Below are positions 16,655 through 26,504 of a DNA stretch of 43,756 nucleotides, one piece after another. A program made the translations under genes and the position numbers. Origin of the DNA: Anaerolineae bacterium (lineage in GTDB: Bacteria > Chloroflexota > Anaerolineae > B4-G1 > SLSP01); contig JAFGFI010000059.1 of assembly GCA_016931185.1 (NCBI GenBank), positions 1 to 43,756 on the forward strand. The letters run 5' to 3'. Position 1 is the first letter of the stretch, and every line of letters begins with the position of its first letter. The notes under the pieces are model-generated. The model made no database searches and had not been told where the DNA came from. It saw only the letters and a list, made by a program, of their open reading frames with translations.

Positions 16655-16723
16655 TTAGCCTCCAAAAATGTTTAAGGATAGACCGTAGACGGTAAATAAA
16701 GCGGGCCATTTATTCCCTACCAT

Positions 16724-17752
16724 CTACTTCCATGATTGTGTCAATAACGCAAGTTTAGGTTCTACTTCATACCAACTTATCTCCGACAATCCTAGTTTCA
16801 ATCTTAACGCTTCCCGATCCATCCCCGCGACAAAGTCACGTGCTGCACAGGTCCAGCGCAACATTTCGAAGGTCAGTCGTCCGATATCAGTTCCCTTCAC
16901 TACTTTGGTAAGCACGTATTCCAGATTACGCGCGCTCCATGGGAAAAGATATTGGCGGGAAGGATATTGCTCCAGATATTCTTGCAGCACGGTGGGCCAC
17001 CAGGCCGGCAGGGGAATACGTCGCTCTTTGTAACGGCGGCGCGATTCCTTATAACGCACCCAAAGCATAGGATGTTCATGATCAGTCAGATCGATGTGGT
17101 TAAGCACAATATTGACACACTCTGCTTTTTTGATACCGGTGTGCAAGATCAGCGTAAATAATAAGTGCGGGCGGATATCGGGTTTGCGCCCCACATCTCC
17201 CCGCCGCATAGCCTGGGTAACTCCTTCGATCTCGGTAATTTGCGCTTCGGTTAACAGATCTGGCAACGGTGCAGTGACTGTGTGATGGATAAGAGGCGCA
17301 GCCGGGTCGCGTGGTAATATGTTTTCCCCTGCCAGCCAACCAAAAAATACTTTGAGGGTCGTAATACGCCGCTCCAGAGTTTTGGGGCTACATGGGACAC
17401 CGCGCGTATCTTGAAGCCATTTCAAAAAAGCATTTAAGAGAGATGAACTGATGTCCTCCAAAAGTCGGGTAGGTCCCAAATACTCTATCAGAATTTGCAT
17501 ATCCAGCCGGAATGCTTGTTGGGTATTCTCTGTAAACCCGCGCTCTTGCATATAGCGCTCAAACGCACTATTGGCCCGACCGAGGGGAGAATGTGCTGTA
17601 ATCTCGGGATGGGGTGTTGTAATAGGTGGCGTCACCGGCCTTTCATCCGCGGGAAAGAGGGGCAATTGTTGTGAAAGCGTTTCGTCGGATGTTTGCACCC
17701 GTGGCGATTGTGTCTGCGATATCCGCGTTTGCTGCATATTTGATGCGTCCAT
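16724..17752 (-). CDS. Tyrosine-recombinase-like protein with degenerate catalytic residues
   Basis: The 342-residue protein has the two-domain layout of tyrosine recombinases. A SAM-like DNA-binding part lies at about 60-150 (AFERYMQERGFTENTQQAFR, CSPKTLERRITTLKVFFGWL) and a catalytic-type part at about 165-340 (HLLFTLILHTGIKKAECVNI, then LTFEMLRWTCAARDFV, LGLSEISWYEVEPKL). The first catalytic Arg of the TGLRxSEL motif is Lys208. The HxLRH box reads EMLRW, LGH reads LGL, and the tyrosine near the C-terminus is not in its usual sequence context. Standard strand exchange is therefore doubtful. Residues 1-55 are low-complexity and Pro/Thr/Gln-rich. It lies 70 nt from the nucleotide-sugar dehydrogenase gene and 68 nt from the hydrolase gene on the same strand, with no att-like sites. 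The start codon is weakly supported because AGGGA is only 1 nt away. Confidence 0.75.
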   Translation of the reverse strand: MDASNMQQTRISQTQSPRVQTSDETLSQQLPLFPADERPVTPPITTPHPEITAHSPLGRANSAFERYMQERGFTENTQQAFRLDMQILIEYLGPTRLLEDISSSLLNAFLKWLQDTRGVPCSPKTLERRITTLKVFFGWLAGENILPRDPAAPLIHHTVTAPLPDLLTEAQITEIEGVTQAMRRGDVGRKPDIRPHLLFTLILHTGIKKAECVNIVLNHIDLTDHEHPMLWVRYKESRRRYKERRIPLPAWWPTVLQEYLEQYPSRQYLFPWSARNLEYVLTKVVKGTDIGRLTFEMLRWTCAARDFVAGMDREALRLKLGLSEISWYEVEPKLALLTQSWK

Positions 17753-17820
17753 ATCCCTTATTATAACTCAAGTTGTGACCTTATGCTAGACTGGACAAAT
17801 TTTAGTAAACTTATCCAATC

Positions 17821-18768
17821 TTACTTCCCAACTTCTAAAGCCATCGCTTCTAAACATGCTCGTGGTTTTTCGAGCATGATGTAATGCCCACAGCGTTGAA
17901 TGACAAACAGACGATGGTGAGGGATGAGGGTATCGGCAAGGCGTCCTTGAGATATGGGTACTATCAGATCTTGTTTCCCAAAAATACTGAGAACCGGGCA
18001 AGTGATATTGGGGAGCAAAGGAGGGAGATCCATTGCCATTATCGCTTCTACTCCGCGCCAGAAGGTGGTTTCCATTCCCGGTTGCACAATGTCGCGCATA
18101 CTGGCTTCTCCGAAATCTTCGGGGCGTCGGAGGCTATAAAATATGAACATTGTGAGCAACCATCGTCCCCAACGGTAGGGGGCAATGCAGCGAGCCAGTG
18201 CAAATCCCCAATAGACCAAGAATTCCGCGCGCTGTGCCAGCCATAGGGCGGCTTTCAGGAGGAGTGATTTCTTCGTAATTACGCCCGCCAAGTTAAATAC
18301 GCGTGTCACACGTTCTGGCGCTAATGTCGCCGCGATGGTCAGCGCGATCATACCGCCCATCGAGTGTACACAGAGTGTGAATCTCTTTAATCCCAGATGG
18401 TCGGCAACGGCCAATACACGGTTTGCTTGAGCCTGGATGCTGTAGTCACCATCACGGGGTTTGTCACTATCGCCATGCCCTAATAAGTCCATCGCGACGC
18501 AGTAATAGCTTTGGCTCAATGTGGGTAACATCAGCCGCCAGTCAGCTTTTGTTCCCATCCAGCCATGCACACACAGCAGTGGAGGGGCAGTAACATCACC
18601 GGCAGTGATATAAGCAAGTCGTTCATCGTTAAAGTCAAGTGTGTGGGACACTATATTTCGATAAGGGATTGCTTCTGATAAGCGACATTTCTGCATAAGC
18701 GTCATTACCTGCATTGTATCAATCTTTGTTACATAGAGAGGATTTTGATAATTAAAAATATGACACAC
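17821..18768 (-). CDS. Alpha/beta-fold hydrolase
   Basis: The 315-residue alpha/beta hydrolase has the oxyanion segment CVHGWMGTKADW at about 67-78, the MDLLGHGDSDKP strand-turn, the nucleophile elbow CVHSMGGMIAL (Ser136), the Asp region SIFGKQDLIVP and a C-terminal His in RCGHYIMLEKP. The full Ser-Asp-His triad is present. A cap domain rich in hydrophobic and aromatic residues (LVYWGFALARCIAPYRWGRW) suggests a lipophilic substrate, but the reaction is not identifiable. The start is a GTG at 18766-18768 preceded by GGAGA. Alternative ATGs at codons 19, 22 and 25 lack a better ribosome site. It begins 25 nt after the hybrid kinase gene, so the two are probably co-transcribed. Confidence 0.85.
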   Translation of the reverse strand: MCHIFNYQNPLYVTKIDTMQVMTLMQKCRLSEAIPYRNIVSHTLDFNDERLAYITAGDVTAPPLLCVHGWMGTKADWRLMLPTLSQSYYCVAMDLLGHGDSDKPRDGDYSIQAQANRVLAVADHLGLKRFTLCVHSMGGMIALTIAATLAPERVTRVFNLAGVITKKSLLLKAALWLAQRAEFLVYWGFALARCIAPYRWGRWLLTMFIFYSLRRPEDFGEASMRDIVQPGMETTFWRGVEAIMAMDLPPLLPNITCPVLSIFGKQDLIVPISQGRLADTLIPHHRLFVIQRCGHYIMLEKPRACLEAMALEVGK

Positions 18769-18792
18769 TCATCTCTCCGGGGGAAATGTCAG

Positions 18793-21700
18793 TTAATACT
18801 GTTCGAGAAAAGTCCGGAGTTTTTCTTCTCCGTATCCCCTTGCCAAAATCTCTAATTGCTTAGCGAAAGCCCGGTAGGTTGCATCAAGTTGCCCAATTTC
18901 AACCGCGCGTTGTCTGATCTCGCGCAGATTACCACGTTTTAAGAGTTCGAGTAAGGCAGTAATTTCCTCTTGAGGAGGAGGGATAATGTCAGCGGCAACC
19001 GCAGGTTGTGCTGGTTCACTTGGTAAATCCGATTCCTGATAAATCCAGGTTACTTTGAGATGCACTGCTATCAAATCAAGAAGCTGCGTTATATTCACGG
19101 GTTTAGGTATAAAGACATCGCAGCCAGCGATCATACTGGCCTGCCGATCTTCTTCAAGTACGCTCGCAGACATAGCAATGATAATTGTGTCCTGTAGTGC
19201 CGGCAGCTTGCGGATCGCCTGGGTAGCTTCGATCCCTGTTAATACTGGCATCACCAGATCCATAATAATCAGATCTGGTTTTAGCGATTGCGCCAAGGCA
19301 ATTCCTTCCTGTCCGTCCGCGGCTTCCGCAACTGTGAACCCTAATGGACTTAGCAAATTGACAAGTAGAGCGCGGTTGTAATCCTTATCATCCACGACTA
19401 AGACTTGCAACGGGTGTCCTTTGGGAGAGGTATAGCCTACAATCTCCCCCATCATAGAGTGCGTGGGAAGATGAACAAAATCTATCACCGGCAAGTCAAT
19501 CTCAAACCAGAACGTGCTTCCTTGCTCTATTGTACTTTCGACCTGTATTTCTCCCCCCATCGTCTGAACTAACCTTTGGCTGATGGCCAGCCCCAGACCC
19601 GTCCCTTCCACTTTGCGATGCGCCTCCCCTGCCTGCCCAAAGGGTTGGAAAAGTTGCATGCGTTGCGCGGGTAGTATCCCAATCCCCGTGTCTATCACCG
19701 CAAAGCGCACTCGTGCATAGGATGTAGCTGTATCATACATCATTACACTAACACGTAAGGTTACCTGCCCTATGTCTGTAAATTTGACAGCGTTGCCAAG
19801 TAGGTTGAGTAACACCTGGCGTAAGCGCGTCTCATCTACCTGGACCCCAGTGGGAAGATCAAGAGACGGTTCATAATTAAACTGCAGGCCCTTCTGTTCC
19901 GCGCGCGCGCGAATAATATCCGCAATGCCCTTCAAAAAGCTAGGAAAATGGACCGTCGTAGGGACTAATTCCATTTTTCCGGCCTCTATCTTGGCTAAAT
20001 CCAAAATGTCATTGATCAAGGTCAACAAATGTTCTCCACTCTCTTGAATAATGCGTAATCCATCCTGTTGGCGGATATTCAGGTTCCTATCACGTTGCAG
20101 AATTTGCGCATATCCCAGGATACCATTGAGGGGGGTGCGTAGCTCATGGCTCATGTTGGAGAGAAATTGGCTCTTCGCCTGATTGGCGACCTCGGCGGCA
20201 TCCTTCGCTTGGCTTAACTCACGAGTGCGCTCGCTTACTTGGCGTTCAAGTTGCTGGCGTTGCCGTTCTAATCCCCTGACTCGCTCGCGATAGAAACTCA
20301 ACATACCGCCTACTATCACCAGACCCATTAGAGTTTGAAACCACCACGTCTTCCATACCGGCGGTGTGATGATCACTTTAACCGAGGTCCCTTCCTCATT
20401 CCAAACTCCATCGCTATTGGAACCTTTGACCCGAAACGTGTACGTGCCACCATCGAGGTTGGTGTATGTAGCGAAACGCCGTGAAGCATCTGTATAGGTC
20501 CAGTCTTGGTCAAAGCCTTCCAGCATGTAGGCATATTGATTAACATCCGGATCGGAGTAGTGTAAGGCCGCGAACTCAAAGGAAAATACCGAATCCCGGT
20601 AGGTCAGTTGAATTTCATCAATCTCTGTAATGGACTTTGATAATGGAGAATCCGGGCCGATGGCGACAGGTTTGTTGAACAATTGAAAATCTGTCAAAAC
20701 GACCGGCGGAATATAAAGACTATCCTTGACCTCCGCTGGATAAAACATATTGAATCCGTTTTTGCCGCCGAAAAACATTGCACCATCTTTGCTTTTACAG
20801 AAAGACGATATACTAAACTGAGGGGATTGAATGCCATCGCTGACATCGTAGTTTGTAAAACTCTCGGTCTGGAGATTAAACTTAGATAATCCACTCAAAG
20901 TACTTAACCACAGATTAGGCCCTCCACTTTCGGGTGGAACATCATCTTCCAATATACCCGTTATCACTTCGTTGGGTAGTCCATTTTTCTTGTAATAATG
21001 CACAAAAGTACCGGTACTCCTATCAAACCGGTTGAGACCCGCAAGAGTCCCGATCCAAAGTGTGCGCGATGAATCCTCATAAATGGACACAATAGCATTG
21101 TTGCTCAAACTGCTTGAGTCATCAGGATTGTTTTGATAGTGAATAAATTGCTTGCTTACCCGATCAAACGCGTCCACGCCGACGGTTGTGCCGATCCAAA
21201 GTGTGCCAAACGAATCCTCATAGATAAGGGCAACATTATCGTCACTCAAACTCTCAGGATCGTTGGGTATATGTTGATAATGGATAAATTGCCCACTCTC
21301 TCGATCAAGTTTATTCAGCCCTCCGCCAAAAGTTCCAACCCAAAATCCGCCCTGTGAATCCTCATAGATGGTCCACACGGAATTGTGGCTTAAACTGTGC
21401 GGATTATCAGGATCGTGTTGATAACGAACAAATTGCTCTGTGTCTCTATCGAACTTGCTAAGCCCACTGTTCTCTGTACCAACCCAGAGTATTCCCGCGT
21501 GGTCTTCATATACGAACCTCGCGGTATTCTCACTCAGACTGTGTGGATCATTAGGATCATGCTGATAATGGATGAATCGTCCCGTCTCTCTATTAAACTT
21601 GTTGAGTCCGCCCCCTAGTGTCCCAAGCCATATCACGCCTGTATGATCTTCTAGGATTGACCAAACCTGGTTATTACTTAGGCTGTAGGGATCGCCGGGG

Positions 21701-22845
21701 TTATTTCGATAATGGGCAAATTTGTGTTTTGCTCTGTCAAATTTGTTGAGTCCACTGATTGTTCCAAGCCAGAGTATACCGGCCTGATCTTCGTAAAGTG
21801 ACCAAATCAAATCGCTGCTCAAGCTATGGGGGTTATTGCTGTCATTCTGATAGCGGATAAATGGTCCCATTCCCAGGGCAGAAGTATTTTCTCTATCAAG
21901 TTTATTGACTCCCCCGCCATACGTCGCTACCCAGAGTATTCCCATTTGATCCTCATATACCGCTTTAACGTGATTGTGTCCCAGACTATACGGATCATCA
22001 GGATCATACTGATAATGGAGAAATTGCTCGGTCTCCCGGTCAAACTGATTAAGTCCGCCATTCTCTGTGCCAATCCATAAGATACCTGAGTCGTCCTCAT
22101 ACACTACCGTTACACTGTCATCACTCAAACTATACGGATCATCTTGAAGATGCCTGTACTGTATAAATTGCCCTGTTGCCCGATCAAGTTTGCTCAGCCC
22201 CCCTCCATACGTCCCCACCCACAGCGTGCCTAAGCTATCTTCATACACTGCCCGTACATGGTTATGGTTCAGGCTGTTAGGATTGCCAGGATCATGCTGA
22301 TAACGAATGAATTGCTCCGTCTCCTGATCAAAGCGATTGAGACCTCCGTTTTCTGTACCGATCCATAATGTGCCTGATGTGTCTTCGTAAATCACCCGTA
22401 CTTGATCATCCCCCAAACTGTGTGTATCCCCTGGGTTGTACCGGTAGTTGGTAAATTGCTCGGTTTTTGAGTCAAATTTATCAACTCCTCCCCAACTGCC
22501 AATCCATAGTATGCCCAACGAGTCTTCATAAATAGCGGGGATAAAGTTGTTGCTCAAACTGTGGGGATTATCAGGATCGTTTTTGTATACTGTAAAGGTA
22601 TAGCCGTCATATTTATTCAATCCATCTTGTGTGCCAAACCACATAAAACCTTTACTATCTTGAAACATACTTAATACGAGCGCATCCGAAAGCCCATACT
22701 CTACAGAAATGTGATCAAATTTGATATCAGACCCTTGTTGTGCATATACACATTCGGGAAACCCAAATACAAACGTTATACTTAACATAAGCATAATAGC
22801 TCTTTGTCGAACCCGCGTAACTTGCCATAACGCCAGAGTTTTCAT
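18793..22845 (-). CDS. Hybrid sensor histidine kinase with a 14-blade two-component-regulator propeller
   Basis: The 1350-residue sensor starts with a signal peptide or anchor ([20 protein letters not shown]). Residues about 45-710 hold 14 Reg_prop-type repeats of about 47 residues (pattern YEDxxGxLWIGTxxGGLNKFDR), enough for two seven-blade propellers. A Y_Y_Y domain follows (about 725-820), then a membrane helix at about 828-848, a short coiled coil, and HisKA with the phospho-acceptor His900 in [12 protein letters not shown]. Next come an HATPase domain ([31 protein letters not shown]), a receiver with Asp1196 in [10 protein letters not shown], and a helical C-terminal segment (about 1285-1350). 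This is the outside-sensing design of polysaccharide-responsive systems (HTCS), but without an AraC-type output domain. The ATG at 22845 has AGGGGTG upstream. It lies between a GH63-like glycosidase gene and a hydrolase gene, so glycan sensing is plausible. Confidence 0.92.
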   Translation of the reverse strand: MKTLALWQVTRVRQRAIMLMLSITFVFGFPECVYAQQGSDIKFDHISVEYGLSDALVLSMFQDSKGFMWFGTQDGLNKYDGYTFTVYKNDPDNPHSLSNNFIPAIYEDSLGILWIGSWGGVDKFDSKTEQFTNYRYNPGDTHSLGDDQVRVIYEDTSGTLWIGTENGGLNRFDQETEQFIRYQHDPGNPNSLNHNHVRAVYEDSLGTLWVGTYGGGLSKLDRATGQFIQYRHLQDDPYSLSDDSVTVVYEDDSGILWIGTENGGLNQFDRETEQFLHYQYDPDDPYSLGHNHVKAVYEDQMGILWVATYGGGVNKLDRENTSALGMGPFIRYQNDSNNPHSLSSDLIWSLYEDQAGILWLGTISGLNKFDRAKHKFAHYRNNPGDPYSLSNNQVWSILEDHTGVIWLGTLGGGLNKFNRETGRFIHYQHDPNDPHSLSENTARFVYEDHAGILWVGTENSGLSKFDRDTEQFVRYQHDPDNPHSLSHNSVWTIYEDSQGGFWVGTFGGGLNKLDRESGQFIHYQHIPNDPESLSDDNVALIYEDSFGTLWIGTTVGVDAFDRVSKQFIHYQNNPDDSSSLSNNAIVSIYEDSSRTLWIGTLAGLNRFDRSTGTFVHYYKKNGLPNEVITGILEDDVPPESGGPNLWLSTLSGLSKFNLQTESFTNYDVSDGIQSPQFSISSFCKSKDGAMFFGGKNGFNMFYPAEVKDSLYIPPVVLTDFQLFNKPVAIGPDSPLSKSITEIDEIQLTYRDSVFSFEFAALHYSDPDVNQYAYMLEGFDQDWTYTDASRRFATYTNLDGGTYTFRVKGSNSDGVWNEEGTSVKVIITPPVWKTWWFQTLMGLVIVGGMLSFYRERVRGLERQRQQLERQVSERTRELSQAKDAAEVANQAKSQFLSNMSHELRTPLNGILGYAQILQRDRNLNIRQQDGLRIIQESGEHLLTLINDILDLAKIEAGKMELVPTTVHFPSFLKGIADIIRARAEQKGLQFNYEPSLDLPTGVQVDETRLRQVLLNLLGNAVKFTDIGQVTLRVSVMMYDTATSYARVRFAVIDTGIGILPAQRMQLFQPFGQAGEAHRKVEGTGLGLAISQRLVQTMGGEIQVESTIEQGSTFWFEIDLPVIDFVHLPTHSMMGEIVGYTSPKGHPLQVLVVDDKDYNRALLVNLLSPLGFTVAEAADGQEGIALAQSLKPDLIIMDLVMPVLTGIEATQAIRKLPALQDTIIIAMSASVLEEDRQASMIAGCDVFIPKPVNITQLLDLIAVHLKVTWIYQESDLPSEPAQPAVAADIIPPPQEEITALLELLKRGNLREIRQRAVEIGQLDATYRAFAKQLEILARGYGEEKLRTFLEQY

Positions 22846-22914
22846 TGTAGCACCCCTGAAATAGAGTGAGGCAGATATTCCTGTCTGCCGAGCAGTCTAG
22901 AGAGCTTGCCTACA

Positions 22915-25644
22915 TTAGGTCGCCACAGACAGTTTTCCTTCTTTTACACCTACCGGCAACTGTATTTCTAGTGTTCCCGGATACCGCGTATAGGCAGCAA
23001 TGGATTCTCCATTCCACGTTGCGGTGTAGGTTCCCGGAGCCAGTGTGACAATAACTACAGGGCGGTGATGGTCCGCACCGTGAAGTCGCAAGCAGGCCGA
23101 GAGCGCAGTGTAATCGGGCGCAACATCCAACGCAGTGACCCACGTATCCAGTCCCACCGTGAGCCTTCCTGGGCGATGATATGCGCCGTACCAGCAAAGT
23201 ACCGGCGTGGAAAGCCCTCCAAAGTGATGCCAGCCTGCTCCGCGTCCCGTCTGTACCAGGAAATGCTCGAAGCAGTTATAGGAGGCTTCCACTTCTGTCT
23301 TCCAGATGTCCAAAGCAGTTCTAGCAATGCGGTGCGCTTCGTCAGCACATCCCAGGTCCAGTAAGACTTTCCAGAAAAACCATTGGTGCGGCATCCAGAC
23401 CGCACCATTCCAATATCCATCGTCCCGATAGTAAGGAGCAGATTGATCAACTGTAGATAGCCCACAACGGCACCACATTTGTTCAGGCGACATCAGCGCA
23501 TCCACTAACCGTACTTCTTGTGCCGGTGTACAGATTCCTGCCACCAAGGGAGATGCCCCATCCAATCCTAAATTGAAGTTTGTGCCGGAGGCGTGTCGCA
23601 AAATATCCGTGGGATGGCCATCAGCGTCGTGCAGCACATAACTGAAGGTCCCAGCGTCTTCATCCCAGGCATACGTGTGTAGCGCGCGAGAGAGAGCGCT
23701 GATGTCGGCATCATACTCGGCAGTCTGCTCGCCCAAAGCTTCTGCCATCATCCGCATAATTTTGGCAGTGCGAATGACCTGCGCAGTACTGATCACGGGT
23801 GTGACCGATGGCTCCAATCCCTGGCGATGAATGTAAAACTGCGGGGGGTAATCATCCCAGCCACCAGAATTATAAAAGTAATCCCAGGTACGGATCAAGT
23901 TAGAACGTAAATTGCGCGTGGTCGAGCTGCCTAAACGGCCCGCCATAAAACGGTGGTACTGTTGCAGGCGCGGGTAGAAATAGGTCAACAATTCGCGGGA
24001 TTGGGTGCGATTCCATAATTCCATGAAAACGTAAAACTGTGTGGGCACGGGACTGCCATGGTGGATAAAGGCTGCATCTTTCGTCCCCGGTGCGGTTGTA
24101 TATGCATTGAGGTTATCCAACGCGCGCTCCAAATCAAGTTCCGCCAGACCCAGGCCGATAAAGCCAGAATCCCAGGTATAGAGGCTGTCCCACCACCGGC
24201 CCGGTGTGGAATGGCGAATCCACGTCCCCCGCGTTCGCACGGGATAGACAATATTGGTAAGGACTGTTGCCGCCATTCTTTCCTGACTAAAGCGGTAAGT
24301 CTTCCCGGCAGGATTGGGAGTAAGATCTACCGCGCGGGCGCGAGCCTCGGCATGAACGGTGTCCCAATGGGGTGATGTGGAATCAAAGTCCGCCAGCCGT
24401 GCAGTGACAGACTTGACATTTCCCGTACAGAGCAAGGCATAAAAAACACGCATCTCTCCCGGTTCCAGGAAGATAGGGCGCAAGAAGACATTGGTAAAAT
24501 GTCCCTTTCCCGGTCCAGAGAGGGTAGTCTGGACGTGTTCGTGGACTTTGTAGCGCAGTGTGGTATCCAAGTCATCACATAAGAATTCGCGTACCTGGAA
24601 AGGCACAGGATTTCCATCACGCGCGCCCCAGGCAAGACCATAGGGTTGCCGTATGTGGGCATATTGAAGCAATAAGTTACTTTCCGTGGATGGTTCCTCA
24701 TGAGGATCGGGATGGAGCGTAGGATAAGGATTCCATTCTATGGGCGTAAACCGCAGTTTGTCCATATCCGCCTGTTCCACCAGGGCAAAGCCATCCAATT
24801 GCAAAGATACCTGTTGTTGCGGCGCGAGTGTTACCGTATAGGTCCCTGCTGGCAATGTCCCTACCGGGAGCGCGTGTACGGTTGCGGTCTCACTGTCTTG
24901 CAAGATAATGACATCTTCTACCATCCCCGAAAGATGCAGAGGTAATCTGTCGTTGGAGGCTATTATATAACGTAGCACCAACACTGCGTTCTCAAGAGGG
25001 CGAGGTAAAGTGATCGTGTAAGTTACCACATCACCTTCAGTCAGCCCAAAACCTTGATTCAACCCCAAGCCATTGACAAAGCCAGGAATACGAGCTTCAC
25101 CGCGCAGTAGACCATCATAGACAAGATTGGCGCGCTGGGGTTCAAAACCGAGCGAAAGATGAGAGTAATCCAGTCCTTCAATCCAGACGCCACCTTCCGG
25201 TAGTATGACCTGGCACATCTGTAAGGGCAGTGAAGCGTTCGGTTTAAGGGGAGGAAAATGCAGCGAGGCTATCATGTGCAACGCGAGATTTTGAAGCATA
25301 GAAGTATGGTTCAAACATTCAGCGCGGATTAGCACGCTTTCCTCATCCAAACGGCAGAAGTCAATATCACTGTAGATCTGATCCTTCCATATCACCTCAT
25401 AGCGATGGCGAATGTACGATAGGTCGGGAGCAGCCTCCCATGGGTGATAGCCTGATTCCCACAGCACATTGGGCAGTTGGATGCCACGCCGGTAGAGGCC
25501 GGGAAACACGCTTAGATCGAAGCGCAATCCTGCATTCACATCGGGGATATGGGAGATGCCCATATAGCGTTTGGTATATGGCCCCCACGCCGAGAGGCGC
25601 AGATCGTGGGAATGGCGCAAGGTATTCAACGTATCAGTATCCAT
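22915..25644 (-). CDS. GH63-like (alpha/alpha)6-barrel glycoside hydrolase
   Basis: The 909-residue protein has a beta-rich N-terminal half (to about residue 440), an (alpha/alpha)6-barrel catalytic part (about 455-800) and a short beta tail. Segments typical of GH63/mannosylglycerate-hydrolase-like enzymes are RWWDSLYTWDSGFIGLGLAE, TWDYFYNSGGWDDYPPQ, and YRDDGYWNGAVWMPHQWFFW. Acidic residues in WDSGF and in the SYNCFEHF segment are at plausible catalytic positions. Similar enzymes act on alpha-glucosides or alpha-mannosides, but the exact substrate is not readable here. No signal peptide is visible, so it may act inside the cell. GGGGGGAG precedes the ATG. The hybrid kinase gene follows after 69 nt, suggesting joint expression and a shared glycan substrate. 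Confidence 0.85.
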   Translation of the reverse strand: MDTDTLNTLRHSHDLRLSAWGPYTKRYMGISHIPDVNAGLRFDLSVFPGLYRRGIQLPNVLWESGYHPWEAAPDLSYIRHRYEVIWKDQIYSDIDFCRLDEESVLIRAECLNHTSMLQNLALHMIASLHFPPLKPNASLPLQMCQVILPEGGVWIEGLDYSHLSLGFEPQRANLVYDGLLRGEARIPGFVNGLGLNQGFGLTEGDVVTYTITLPRPLENAVLVLRYIIASNDRLPLHLSGMVEDVIILQDSETATVHALPVGTLPAGTYTVTLAPQQQVSLQLDGFALVEQADMDKLRFTPIEWNPYPTLHPDPHEEPSTESNLLLQYAHIRQPYGLAWGARDGNPVPFQVREFLCDDLDTTLRYKVHEHVQTTLSGPGKGHFTNVFLRPIFLEPGEMRVFYALLCTGNVKSVTARLADFDSTSPHWDTVHAEARARAVDLTPNPAGKTYRFSQERMAATVLTNIVYPVRTRGTWIRHSTPGRWWDSLYTWDSGFIGLGLAELDLERALDNLNAYTTAPGTKDAAFIHHGSPVPTQFYVFMELWNRTQSRELLTYFYPRLQQYHRFMAGRLGSSTTRNLRSNLIRTWDYFYNSGGWDDYPPQFYIHRQGLEPSVTPVISTAQVIRTAKIMRMMAEALGEQTAEYDADISALSRALHTYAWDEDAGTFSYVLHDADGHPTDILRHASGTNFNLGLDGASPLVAGICTPAQEVRLVDALMSPEQMWCRCGLSTVDQSAPYYRDDGYWNGAVWMPHQWFFWKVLLDLGCADEAHRIARTALDIWKTEVEASYNCFEHFLVQTGRGAGWHHFGGLSTPVLCWYGAYHRPGRLTVGLDTWVTALDVAPDYTALSACLRLHGADHHRPVVIVTLAPGTYTATWNGESIAAYTRYPGTLEIQLPVGVKEGKLSVAT

Positions 25645-25661
25645 TGTAACTCCCCCCTTGT

Positions 25662-25697
25662 AAATCGCAAATTGATAAATCGCAAATTGACAAATTG
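25662..25697. repeat. Short tandem repeat upstream of the GH63-like gene
   Basis: Two 15-nt units (AAATCGCAAATTGAT and AAATCGCAAATTGAC) are followed by a partial AAATTG. It lies 17 nt upstream of the GH63-like start codon, in the leader on the minus strand. The remaining intergenic bases to 25813 show nothing else. Confidence 0.7.
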
Positions 25698-25813
25698 TGA
25701 AAACCCTTGAAAACTTGGTTTCGTCTTAAATTTTCATCCAACTTATTTGAAACGCACCCAAATAAATTCTTGTGCAGCTCTGTATGACTCATTTCGTCTA
25801 TTAAGGAATCCCG

Positions 25814-26434
25814 CTAATCCGCCGGTTTCTTTTTGAACGTATCACTCATGCGGACTTCTTCGTTGTTACGGATGCGCTGAATATTTTCGGCGTGCTTGAT
25901 GAAGGCGATCACTGTGAGCACGAGTGCAGTAAGTTTGCACAACCACGGCAATTCCAGGACAAAAGTGAGAATTGCAGATACGGTGAAGACCGTGAGAGAG
26001 CCAACCACAATGAAGTCAAATGTAAACGGCAACACGATCATTAAGCCGACGAGCAACAGGCCAAATGGCCAGTGGTATCCCAGGAACATGCCAACCAACG
26101 TTGCCACGCCCTTTCCTCCACGAAAGTTAAGATAAAAGGGGAAAATATGGCCCAATATAGCAGCTTGCCCTGCAAAATATGCCAGCGCGGGAGTATCTAA
26201 ATAGAGCGTTTTTACAATGAGCACCGGCACTATCCCCTTAAGTATATCCAGTATACCGGTTATAATGCCGTATTTCCAACCCATTATCACCGTTACATTG
26301 GACGCACCCGCGTTGCCAGACCCCATTTGGCGGATGTCAAACCTTCCAACGAACTTGCCGAGCAAGTAGGCGGTTTGGATGCAACCAAAGAGATACCCGA
26401 TGAGGGCAGCGATTAATATCTGCGTTATGGTCAT
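25814..26434 (-). CDS. plsY: Glycerol-3-phosphate acyltransferase PlsY
   Basis: PlsY transfers an acyl group from acyl phosphate to glycerol-3-phosphate, the first step of phospholipid synthesis, in the inner membrane. The 206-residue protein shows the family's conserved blocks: GRFDIRQMGSGNAGASNV (about 30-47), the segment DILKGIVPVL, and HIFPFYLNFRGGKGVATLVG (about 95-115), where GGKGVAT is diagnostic. There are about five hydrophobic segments. The C-terminal tail (NEEVRMSDTFKKKPAD) is slightly longer than usual. The ATG has AAGGGGA upstream. It lies between two glycosidase genes without an obvious functional link. Confidence 0.93.
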   Translation of the reverse strand: MTITQILIAALIGYLFGCIQTAYLLGKFVGRFDIRQMGSGNAGASNVTVIMGWKYGIITGILDILKGIVPVLIVKTLYLDTPALAYFAGQAAILGHIFPFYLNFRGGKGVATLVGMFLGYHWPFGLLLVGLMIVLPFTFDFIVVGSLTVFTVSAILTFVLELPWLCKLTALVLTVIAFIKHAENIQRIRNNEEVRMSDTFKKKPAD

Positions 26435-26452
26435 AGTTTTTCCCCTTAATCA

Positions 26453-26501
26453 GTAGGACAGACTTTCTCGTCTGTCAGACAGACGAGAAAGTCTGTCCTA
26501 C
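26453..26501. repeat. 49-nt perfect palindrome between the fucosidase gene and plsY
   Basis: Arms of 24 nt (26453-26476 and 26478-26501) are exact reverse complements around a single A at 26477. The left arm begins GTAGGACAGACTTTC. It starts 4 nt after the fucosidase stop codon. No T-run follows, so it may stabilise the transcript end or be a dispersed palindromic repeat rather than a standard terminator. Confidence 0.9.
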
Positions 26502-26504
26502 GGT

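Noticed and set aside
16724..17752. An integrase marking a genomic island
   Set aside because: No tRNA, att-like repeat or phage gene is nearby, and the catalytic residues are mostly replaced.
20700..22720. CRISPR-like regular repeats
   Set aside because: The repeats are coding propeller blades in one continuous frame, with no constant direct repeat or spacers.
22870..22889. Hairpin GGCAGA...TCTGCC between the GH63-like and kinase genes as a terminator
   Set aside because: The stem is only 6 bp, without a T-run.
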